From Zanthoxylum bungeanum (taxonomy: Eukaryota > Streptophyta > Magnoliopsida > Sapindales > Rutaceae), in contig SKCR01007818.1 of assembly GCA_019454045.1 (NCBI GenBank), positions 310,001 to 374,000 of the forward strand: DNA of 64,000 bases, read 5' to 3'. The notes below the pieces were generated by a model that searched no databases, had not been told where the DNA came from, and was given only the letters and a program-made list of their open reading frames with translations. Of this stretch, positions 1-9,182 are shown one piece after another. How positions within the stretch are numbered: position 1 is the stretch's first letter; each line of letters opens with the position of its first letter. Both the position numbers and the translations under genes were made by a program.

Positions 1-394
1 ATATTACTTCTTCATAATAGATCACATATTTCAAGTAAGAAGTGAGGCCGCTTCCATGGGATTTTACAGGCTGATTTCCCTAAAGTGCTTGATGAATCCA
101 GGACCGCTGTTCAAGGCTGAAATGAACACAACCGTAGAACGGGAAATGGTCGAAATAAAGCTGTGTGTTGGAAATTGTCTTGGTTTACACCAACGGCATA
201 ACAGTTCAAGACTATGGGTCACTGATTTGCCAAGTAAATCCGATTGTCATTCACTATGAAATGTTCAAGGCAAAAGCTACATATTTCAATGCAGCTTTAG
301 TTCATGATAACTCTCTCAAGTGTCTGCATGGATATTTGAAGAATTGTGGGAGATTGTTGAAAATTTTTCAAAATACTGACTTTGGATGGAGAAT

Positions 395-433
395 GGACAT
401 ATCCCTTGGATGGTACCCCATGGGGATATGTCC
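395..433. repeat. Perfect 11-bp inverted repeat
   Basis: GGACATATCCC at 395-405 pairs perfectly with GGGATATGTCC at 423-433 across a 17-base loop. It lies in otherwise unassigned sequence and could be a MITE remnant or chance. Confidence 0.6.
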
Positions 434-1593
434 TCCAATTTAGAATAAAAACTTTCATATGATACATGGAAGGGATACAACCATTTAGAAGGGTTGCATC
501 CCAAACAAAATGGTGCCCTTAAGGCGCTATTTTATGTCTATTTAAGGAGGGTTGGAGTTTATTCTAATCATCCAATTCAGATAACAAGTCTTGAGTCTTA
601 TATATTTCATTTTTTAGTAAAGAGAGAGTACCACCGTTTTCAAGTTCGTGATATTGTTAAGGAATGCCCATTGAACAAGAGGAATCTGGGTTATCCTGGG
701 AGAACATTAGCCACAAAACTCGTAGAGCACCGAGACGGGGCTGATTAGTTCTTAAGGATAGAGAATCTTCTCGGCCTGAACTATTGCATTCGTCATTTTT
801 CCAGGTTTTCTTCATTTTTAAAAGTTTTAGGGTTATTGCATGAGGAAATATATCTACTTTTGAATTATGTATTTTGATTGTTTGAAAGCATGTTGATTTA
901 ATGTTTAATGACACTAAACCTCCAACATCGTCGTCTCTAGTATCATTTTTTAAAGTGTAAATAAATTCCTTGCTTAGCTATGTTTAGATCCTGCAATTCT
1001 ATGACACACAAATTCGCCAATTTAAGCAAAGTTGCCAGCTTGAACGTAACCCAAGCAATCCACAACAAATTCGCCAATTCAACGACGCTCGTACATTTCA
1101 TTCATTCATAGTAAAAATAGAGTTAATAATACATATAAAAACACAAAAACAAAACCTTAACCTATGCTAAAGCTAAACAGTCGGTTTCAGAACACAACTG
1201 TAATTCAAACAAACTTCCAAAACTAGAAGCCAAACTCAACTCCATCTCCATATGCATATCCTCTTATATCGAAGCCAAATCAGCTCCATTCTTCCTCGTA
1301 GATGCCACAGTATCTTTACAAAAACCATTTTTTTTAAACAAACAGTTACCCAGTTACATAAACTCAATAATAAACGTGAGTCTTATCAAACTAATGAAAT
1401 TCCAGATACCTCCTCTCAAGTTGGACTTGAATCTAGCTGCGACATAACGAAAATACCTCATCTTTCATGTCCTATTAGCCTTTCTCCGATTGCATCCACG
1501 CTCCAGTTATTTTTTGGAATATCAGGAAAACCTCACGTCGTCCATAATACATGGGTAAATTAGTACTGTCACACTCTTATAAGGATATTATCC

Positions 1594-1885
1594 AGGATTT
1601 GAATTTGAAGACAATCTCCCCAACTTGAATTGCTGAGTTGCGCCTCTTAAGTACCCGTTATCTAATCACCACCCATTAAAACCAAAATAATGATGATGAT
1701 GATAATTATTCTCAATAATATTTTATTTGCGTGTCAACTTCAGTCCACAATCTCCTAATAATATTGTCCCAAAACTCGAACTTGAAGATAATATCTCAGT
1801 TCCAACCGCTGAATTGCCCCATGAGTCCCTACTTATCTAATCACCACCCATTAAAACCAAAATAATAATAATAATTCTCTGAAAC
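1594..1885. repeat. Diverged tandem duplication
   Basis: Two copies of about 120 bp, near 1594-1715 and 1760-1885, share the order CTTGAA/GAAGA...GCTGAATTGC...TTATCTAATCACCACCC followed by a stretch rich in ATAATGATG or ATAATAATA. They differ by substitutions and small indels. No coding function is visible. Confidence 0.6.
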
Positions 1886-2754
1886 AGAACAACAATACAT
1901 TCAAGCTTTAATAAAAATAACAAGTTAGATTGGTGGATCGCATTTTATAATTCTCTTTTGGTTTTCGAAGAAACCCCACTGCTCGACATCTTATGTCACC
2001 CCCTTTAGCGGACAAAAATAACAAACATAGTTAAATTTTTATTTAAAATGCACTGTAGTTAAGTGAGAGGAGTGTATAAATTTTAAGTAAAAATTTAAGT
2101 ATGCATCGTTTTGAGTGTTGGGTGGGTGATAATTTTGATTTGTCCACGTTAAAATTAAAAGTATATATTTTTGTTGTGAATTAATATTTTGATTATGACA
2201 TTATTTGGTATAGGTTTTTACGAGATATTTTTCTAAAAAGACACATTTCAATAGTGTAATATTCTTTAGTATTATAACTATAAAAATGATATAATATCAC
2301 CAATCAATAATTATACGAGTTGCATTAAAAATTATCATTTATTTATTATTTAGAATTTTTTGTTTTGGTGATGCAAGTGGACAGAAAATGCCGCTATGAG
2401 AAGGTTCAAGAACTTGTGAACATTCATAAACTCAACAAACTTTCGAAAAGGTATCAATGTCATCTCTTTTAACTCAATATTCATTCTACCTCAACCTTGT
2501 ATCCTTTGCTTTGCAAATAATGAAAAGATAAAATTCAACCAAAATTTTCCATGATGATCGGCTTAAGTATGCCATTAGAATTTCAGAACTTTCTAATCCT
2601 GGTGAGCATATATACCTCTCATTGACTTGTAACTTGTAAGTAATTCTCACACTTGCTATTCTGAATATTTAAACATTCTTCAGAAGAAAAAAAAAATCGG
2701 TCATGCAATTTTAGGATTTAAGGTCTTTGTGGTTAATTTCTTGATCCTCCTTTT

Positions 2755-2845
2755 TCACATGTGGATATTTTTTTTGAATCGTTTGAAATTTCGTCGCTAA
2801 ACTACCCATTCTGAACTTAAGCGGAGTAGTTAAAATCTCCGAAAT
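2755..2845 (-). mobile_element. SINE fragment (3' part)
   Basis: Read on the minus strand, this matches the 3' half of the SINE family seen at 2911, 43330 and 53655, with the shared sequence around CTCCGCTTAAG and the closing ATTTCAAACGATTC. The tRNA-like head with its box A and box B is absent, so it is a 5'-truncated copy. Confidence 0.55.
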
Positions 2846-2910
2846 ACCAAAAAAGCAAAAGTTCCACAAATTCAAAATGTTAAGTTTCTTGTATGTAAGG
2901 CCATAAATAT

Positions 2911-3102
2911 AATATTGTCCCCAATGGGTGTGGCTTGGTGGTGTAGGGTCCAGGATCTCACCTTGAGGTTCTGGGTTCGAATCCAGGGGGTGCACTTCTT
3001 GTAAGAGCCTGGGACAGCCGGTGGTTTTACCTGCGCCGCGGCCCAGAATAGGTGATTTGGTGGCGGGGTTCCATCGTTAAAAAAAAAAAAAAAAAAAAAA
3101 AA
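2911..3102 (+). mobile_element. tRNA-derived SINE, full copy with target duplication
   Basis: The head has a box A-like TGGCTTGGTGG and a perfect box B, GGTTCGAATCC, at 2974-2984. The body ends in an uninterrupted run of more than 20 A. The direct repeat GGCCATAAATAT lies immediately before (2899-2910) and after (3103-3114) the element, as expected for LINE-mediated retroposition. The intact box B, long A tail and matching flanks suggest a fairly recent insertion. At least six other more decayed copies lie in this window. Confidence 0.85.
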
Positions 3103-4574
3103 GGCCATAAATATTATTGAATGCTAATTTTTCCTAATACCAGCCGTGAACCCATTTGCTTTTAAGTGTTCAACTCTATTCATCATCATTAATGATAGAG
3201 ACACCTGCTTGTGTTGTGCACGTATTGCTTGTGATTTTTATTTTTCATACACATGGATTAATTAGATGGGATGGGATTGAGAAATATTTTATTTTATTTT
3301 ATTTTATTTTATTTTTTAATGGGTTCTATTATCTTTTGAGTTTCAGGAATATTATCGGATAAAATTAAAACTAGCTAGGTTGGAAATTTTGGATTTTGTA
3401 TTTTGATCAAAGGCTCAAAGTAGCTGACTTGTATTCTTTTTTATTGGATATGGATAGAGAGAGAGAAATACATGTGAGTTATTAGGGTTATTATCATTTC
3501 ATTATTTTTTAAGATTAATGGATATCATGTAATATTTGACTATTATATTTTTATAAAAATTATATTTTATTGCAAAAATTTATATTTTATTATTATATCT
3601 TTATAAAATCTTATATTTTACTATAATAATAATAAATTACCACATTTTAATACTTCATGTATCTATTTTGTTATTTTATAATATTTCTTGTAGTAAAATC
3701 TAATATTTTATAGTAAACTACAAAAATTTATATACTTCAATATTTTTTGTACTAATTTATTATTTACCAATTTTCGAAATACTGAAATCACTCTTGTGGC
3801 TTGGTGGCAAATGGGGGTATGAATTGGTTGTTAGGTCGTGAGTTTGAGTCCAGTGAATGTATTTCGTATAAGAGCTAGGATAGTTGGGGATTTTACATGT
3901 TTTGCTTAAATTCGGATCAGATGATTTGAATGCGGAATTTTCAACGGTTCTTAAAATAACTGAAATGATAATAACCCTTTTTGATTAAGAAGAGAAATAA
4001 CATAGCTGGATAGGGCTTCCTTTTAAGTTGATTCTACATCTTTGAAATATTTAAATGAATATTCCCTTTGAGATTTGTATTCACACTGATGTTGTGGACA
4101 GATTGTCACCACCTCTCATTATAAAATTTGAGGTGGGCAAATAAGTTAAGCTAAGCAAGATCATCATGTGCCAGTAGAGTCTCTCAGGTCTTCCACAACT
4201 TTTAGCCAGTGGGGTTCCTTGGAATTATGAACTGAACGTGCCACATTGCTCACATGCAGAGGCTTGATTATGAAACTAAAAGAAAAGTAAAAAATAGGTC
4301 GGAACGATTCGATTAATCGGTTAAAATCTATTAATGCACAAGTAACACATATGACTTTGACCTAGGCAATCTTCCAAGTGTTGTAGGGGAAAAGTTAGGG
4401 CAATCCACATGACTAGCTTTCCTTGTTTAGGTCCATATCTATCCTTACACAACAAGTTTAACATTTGTCATTAGCTGAGTTACTTAAAGGATAATGTTGA
4501 CAGCTAACACTTATAATAATTTTATTAATCATTTATTATCATTATCTCAATATACGTATGCATGCTAGCTGTGC
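3103..4574. other. Non-coding, AT-rich
   Basis: No gene is visible. The stretch holds an (ATTTT)n run near 3285-3318 and a decayed SINE (listed separately). Open frames are short and have no family resemblance. Confidence 0.5.
3790..3962 (+). mobile_element. Decayed tRNA-derived SINE
   Basis: The order GTGGCTTGGTGG, a degenerate box B (GAGTTTGAGTCC), CGTATAAGAGC, GGATAGTTGGGGATTTTAC and TTTTCAACGGTTC matches the family of the full copy at 2911. Box B is mutated and the A tail is short, so this is an older copy. Confidence 0.7.
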
Positions 4575-4921
4575 TTAGAGGTGGTCACGGTTCGGTTCCG
4601 GAACCGAATCGAACTGTTCGATTCTACGGTTCTAGGTTGTTGGAACCGTAACCAAACAGGTTTAAAATCGGTTCGGTTATGGTTTCGGTTTTGGAATCGC
4701 AGAACTGAATCGAATCGAAAAATTCGGTTCAGTTCTCTATTTTTTAAGGGAAAAAATAAAAAAAATTTGGTTCGATTCCGGCTTGAGATTACGGTTCCAA
4801 ATTTTGTGGAACCGTAATCGAACCGTTTAGGGGTTTGGTTCGGTTTCGGTTCCATGGAACCATAATCTTACGATTTCATCCAGTTCGATTTCGGTTCCGA
4901 ACTGAAACCGTAGCCGGATCC
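4575..4921. mobile_element. hAT-type MITE with a GGTTCGG-rich core
   Basis: The element starts TTAGAGGTGG and is flanked by near-identical 8-bp direct repeats, AGCTGTGC (4567-4574) and AACTGTGC (4922-4929), the hAT target-duplication length. The interior is a degenerate oligomer of GGTTCGGTTC and GGAACCG blocks in both orientations. Terminal inverted repeats are poor at the right end. Two other elements here (18233 and 59070) have the same design with different core oligomers. No transposase is encoded. Confidence 0.6.
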
Positions 4922-5420
4922 AACTGTGCTGTTGGGTTTGGTAGTGTTGGAGCCACAAAAGAATGATTGAATGAGTAGGGTTAATGTATCCGTTCAATTC
5001 AAAAAATTATTAAACATGTTTTAAAATTAATGAAAAACTAATTTATGAATAAAATAATCAATAAAAAGATCAATTTTTATCGCCGGTTGAAACTTGATTT
5101 GACGGCGAAATTTTCAAAGATTACAAAAAGAAGAAAAAAAAAAAAAAAAAAAAAAACAACAACAACAAGATGAAGTCCACATCCTTTTTTCTTTTTCATT
5201 TTTTAATCTCTCACAAGAAGAGGATGCGTATCTGGTTTTGCTACTTTTGGAGAAAGTAGCTTTCCAAAAGGAAAAGCAATCAACTCGTTCAACTTTCTGA
5301 CAGATTCCTGTTAAAATGGGTTAAAGTTCGTGTTGAGCACACGCCCCTTCAATTATTCATTGTTGTTGCAATTCAATATGTGTTTATAGTTTTTCTGAAT
5401 TTTTTTTTTTTATTCCAGTC
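4922..5420 (+). promoter_or_regulatory. Upstream region of the polyol transporter gene
   Basis: This stretch separates the MITE from the transporter start codon. It holds an A-rich run at about 5132-5156 and pyrimidine tracts near 5185-5205 and 5400-5412. The pyrimidine-AG sequence just before the start (TTTTTTTTATTCCAG) could be the acceptor of a 5'-UTR intron, but I cannot see a matching donor with certainty. No convincing TATA box could be fixed. Confidence 0.35.
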
Positions 5421-7094
5421 ATGAAGTTCAATTCTTCCCTTAAACCAGAAAAACAAGATCATTACTACCACCTTCTTCCGGATTCAGAATCTCCTTCAGA
5501 GTCATGGCACAAGGAGGATGCATCCAAAGTTGAATCTCAAAAGCACAAGACACTTCAGGATGATTCTGTTCAAATAAAGAAGCCTCGTCTCAATAAATAT
5601 GCTCTTGCTGGTGCCATCTTGGCCTCCACAAATTCTATTCTATTGGGCTACGGTGAGTCCTGTTTCCGTTTCCGTTTCCGTTTCTAACACAAAAGCCAAG
5701 CAGATCTTTTTCTTTTTCTTTTTCTTTTTCAAAAATGTTGTAAATTTATCGCAGATATTGGGGTAATGAGTGGTGCTGTACTTTACATCAAGGACAACCT
5801 CAAGATTACATCAATCCAAGTTGAGGTCTTGGTTGGTTCCCTTAATGTATGTTCATTAATTGGCTCACTTGCCGCTGGTAAAACTTCTGATTGCATCGGC
5901 AGGCGTTTCACCATTGTCATAGCAGCAGCCACATTTCTAATAGGTGCATTGCTAATGGGGCTTGCCCCATCCTTCCTTTTCCTAATGGCTGGAAGGGTTG
6001 TTGCAGGCATCGGAGTTGGCTACTCTCTCATGATTGCTCCTGTCTATACTTCCGAAATTTCTCCTGCTATGTCCCGAGGATTCCTCTCTTCGCTCCCTGA
6101 AGTTTTCATCAATTTCGGAATCTTACTGGGTTACATATCAAACTATTTCCTGTCAGGTCTTCCGGAAAATATAAACTGGAGACTTATGCTTGGACTAGCA
6201 GCATTTCCTGCAATTGCTGTGGCATTGGGTGTCATAGCAATGCCTGAATCCCCACGTTGGCTCATCATGAAAGGCCGGTTCGCGGAAGCAAAACAGGCTT
6301 TGATCAAAACATCAGACAATCTGGAGGAAGCTGAATTCAGATTTGATGAAATGACAAGAGCTATTGCAGATTTAGGCTCAAACGATTGGCAAGGCCAAGG
6401 TGTTTGGAAAGAGTTACTCTTAAGACCATCTAAACCACTTCGCCGAATTCTCATTGCTGCAATTGGTGTCAATTTCTTCATGCAAGCTTCAGGAAATGAT
6501 GCTGTTGTTTATTACAGTCCTGAAGTGTTCAAAGATGCTGGAATCAGCAGTAACAAACAGCTTGTAGGTGTTACTGTCATAATGGGACTAGCCAAAACAT
6601 CCTTTGCTTTGACATCAGCTTTTTACTTGGATCATTTTGGGAGAAGGCCTTTACTAATGTTGGGTTCTACAGGAATGGCTGTTTCATTAGCTGGGCTAGG
6701 ATTCGGCTCTAAGTATCTGGAACAGTCGGAGATCAAACCAGAATGGGCCATTCTGTGGTGTGTGATAGCTGTATGTGCTGCTGTCTCATTCTTTTCAATT
6801 GGGCTTGGGCCCATTACATGGGTGTATTCATCAGAGATATTTCCAACAAAATATAGAGCCCAAGGTTCAAGCTTGGCTATATCAGTGAACAGATTGGTGA
6901 GTGGGATTGTTGCCATGACATTTCTAAGCATTTGTAGGGCAATAACATTTGGAGGAATGTTCATTGTGCTTGCTGGAATCATGGCAGTAGGTACAATTTT
7001 CTTTTATTTCTTTTTACCAGAAACCAAAGGCAAGAGTTTAGAAGAGATTGGGCTTCTCTTTGAGGACAAATCAGATGATGATCAGTCTTTTTGA
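5421..7094 (+). CDS. Polyol/monosaccharide proton symporter (MFS)
   Basis: Two exons, 5421-5652 and 5755-7094, give 523 residues. The 102-bp intron has GTGAGT/GCAG borders and splits the Asp codon of the family motif GYDIGVMSGA. It contains short GTTTCC and TTTTTC hexamer runs. Visible signatures are GRR after transmembrane segment 2 (about residues 126-128), PESPRW (241-246), GRRP (373-376) and a C-terminal PETKGKS. Length and hydrophobic pattern fit a 12-helix plasma-membrane or tonoplast sugar transporter of the plant polyol transporter (PLT/PMT) group. The family is known to move linear polyols and monosaccharides with protons; the substrate here is inferred. The conserved FQQ motif of helix 7 reads FMQASGND here, so the first Gln is Met (residue 320). 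The AT-rich 3' flank carries SINE debris. Confidence 0.92.
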
Positions 7095-7264
7095 TCTTGA
7101 TAGACTCATTGCTCATCTTTAGAACTCTCACAATTTCCATAAATTACAGTTTCAGTTACAGTTCAATATTAGTTTCCATAATACAGTATCATACTATCAT
7201 GAGACTCGTAAAAATGGATTTTTTAATTATTATATTTTTTTTGTAAAAGAATAATGATATTAAT

Positions 7265-7415
7265 ACAAATTTTTATGATTCAGGTCTAATCTTCATGTCC
7301 CGATTCTATGTTTCTTGTAAAAATCTGGGATAATTGGAGATTTTATGTATTCCGCTTAAATTTGGAAGAGATGATTTAACGGTGAGATTCCTAACGATTT
7401 CAGAAAAAATAATCT
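7265..7415 (+). mobile_element. SINE fragment
   Basis: This keeps the central and 3' SINE sequence: TTTCTTGTAAAAATCTGGGA, GAGATTTTATGTATTCCGC and a closing CTAACGATTTCAG. The pol III promoter head is barely recognisable. Confidence 0.55.
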
Positions 7416-7694
7416 ATATTCACTTACCTCCTGCTAATGATAGTATTTTCATTAAAAATAATGAAATAGCCCTAGCATCATAATAAAGAAATGAATTGTT
7501 GACCCCAATGGATATTGAAGTGTTGCAGTAAATTTATCAAATACCCCATATGTTTTTTTTTTTAATATTTAATTTAATTAATATAGTCTTTTATGAAAGT
7601 GAGAATATGAAAATATTCTCTCAAACTGTTGTAGCCCTATATCTTTGGGGGAGGTATCCAAGAAACAACCTGATAATATATATATATATATATA

Positions 7695-7880
7695 TTTTTG
7701 AAAACGGTGAGATTTCCACCGTCAAATCACTCCTTCCGAGTTTAAGCGGAATAGGTAAAACTCCCAATTATTTCATATTATGACAAAAAACGTACTCTCT
7801 GAATTCAAACGCAGGACTAGAAGATCGGATTCTGAACTCTACACCACAAAATTACTCTCATTAGGTGTGAAAGCTATCCC
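7695..7880 (-). mobile_element. Decayed SINE, minus strand
   Basis: On the minus strand, the order box B-like region, CATAATATGAAATAATTGGG, TTTACCTATTCCGCTTAAAC and ACGGTGGAAATCTCACCG follows the SINE family consensus visible at 53655. A (TA)n run sits where the A tail would be. Confidence 0.55.
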
Positions 7881-8669
7881 ACTAATAATTTGATGGCACA
7901 TCAGTTTGTAGATAAAAAGTTGGTAAACGAATTTGTATCTCTATCATTATTATTTTTTATTCTTGAAAAAATAATTAAAACAATACAATCTTACAAATTT
8001 ACTCTCATAATTTGGCACAATGAACAAGTAAATCCTTATCATTTCAAATATATCTACCTATATCCTCTTCTATATTAGTGAATTACAGCTACAATTTGAA
8101 TGGGAAATATTTTAGGGTTACAATTATTACTATAGTTAATAGTCTGACTATAGTACAATAAAAAATTAACTATAAATTAAATCTAAAGTATACGAGTTAA
8201 TGACACAAACAATATACAATTTAGACCAAACACAGTGTTTAATGGATGATTAAATAAGGATAAAAATACACAATAAATAAATATCAAACAAATTATTTTC
8301 AATTAAACTTATCAACAAGTAATTTAATTTAAATTGTTGATTTAAAAAGGTTACTTAATTTTTAATCGATTGGATGATGGATCCACTCAATTCAATGGTA
8401 TGTTTTTCTGGTTAAAAATCAGTATCCATGTCTCCAACCATCTATGATTGAATTGACTGGATTAAATTTAAGTTAAATAGTAAATGTTGCTGACTGATTC
8501 TGATTGATAGTCTTATGAATTATGATCTCAAAGAAATCAGACGGTAATAATAAATAAATTTGTTGAATCTCTATGAAAATTATTAAATATATTAATCAAC
8601 TTTCATGCTTTATATACAGACAATCAATATTTGGCTCTAAAATACATATTTTTCGCGCAAATGACAAGT

Positions 8670-8859
8670 CATTATCGTGACAATATGCACATGCTTCTCA
8701 TTATCGTGACAATGAGTTATTCATTGGTGTGATAATATAAGCCAGAAAGCCTTTTTTTTTTTGCATCAACGTCTCATTATCGTGCCAATGAGTAACCATT
8801 ATCGTGACAATATTAGTCATAATGCATCTTTTATCTCTGACTCTCATTATCGCGCCAAT
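8670..8859. repeat. Array of six dyad-symmetric 15-mers (CATTATCGTGACAAT)
   Basis: Six copies of CATTATCGTGACAAT or close variants start at 8670, 8699, 8722, 8775, 8797 and 8845, with gaps of 7 to 38 bases. Three are exact, two differ only at the second half (GTGCCAAT, GCGCCAAT) and one is more diverged (CATTGGTGTGATAAT). Each unit is an imperfect palindrome, CATTATCG against the complement of TGACAATG. Intervening sequences are unrelated, so this is not a simple tandem repeat. Function is unknown. Confidence 0.75.
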
Positions 8860-9182
8860 GAAAGAAAAAATTGTTTTTTTTTTTTTTTTTTTTTTTCATG
8901 AAATCAGTTATTTCAATTAACTTTGCATTTGAATTTTGTTTTCCTTTATGGGGCGTTGCCCCCGAGCCCCCTTGAATCCCGCGACCTATCCAGACAGGTC
9001 AATCTTCGATGCATCAGCGTAGGGTAATAACCGAACCAACATGTCTTTATGTTATTAATATTTTACATTAATAAATTAATCATCATCTGTTGAATATGTG
9101 TGTGTATATAAATATATATCAAGCTCATTTTAGCTTCATGTGGATTTTATGTGTATTGTAAAATATGGACCTGAGAATTTAT

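Larger units (their letters stand above)
1..2754. other. Gene-poor stretch, no recognised gene
   Basis: I see no complete gene here. Positions 1-445 have coding-like patches in two plus-strand frames (one open from 56 to 259, another from 165 to 443), but neither frame continues and I cannot assign a family. They could be the tail of a decayed gene entering from the left. An open frame from 494 to 748 ends at a stop and matches nothing I know. The rest is AT-rich and non-coding, apart from the hairpin and diverged duplication listed separately. Confidence 0.5.
7095..9182. other. Intergenic stretch with SINE debris and a 15-mer array
   Basis: No gene is visible. SINE remnants (7265, 7695), a (TA)n run near 7676-7695, the dyad 15-mer array (8670-8859), a T run at about 8875-8896 and a GC-rich hairpin-prone patch (GGGGCGTTGCCCCC near 8950) are the only recognisable items. 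Confidence 0.5.

Noticed and set aside
2930..2990. tRNA gene suggested by box A and GGTTCGAATCC
   Set aside because: No cloverleaf closes and the sequence is the head of a SINE with A tail and target duplications. The same applies to the copies at 43330 and 53655.
5783..6982. Minus-strand open frames opposite the transporter exon
   Set aside because: They mirror the plus-strand codons and show no domain of their own.
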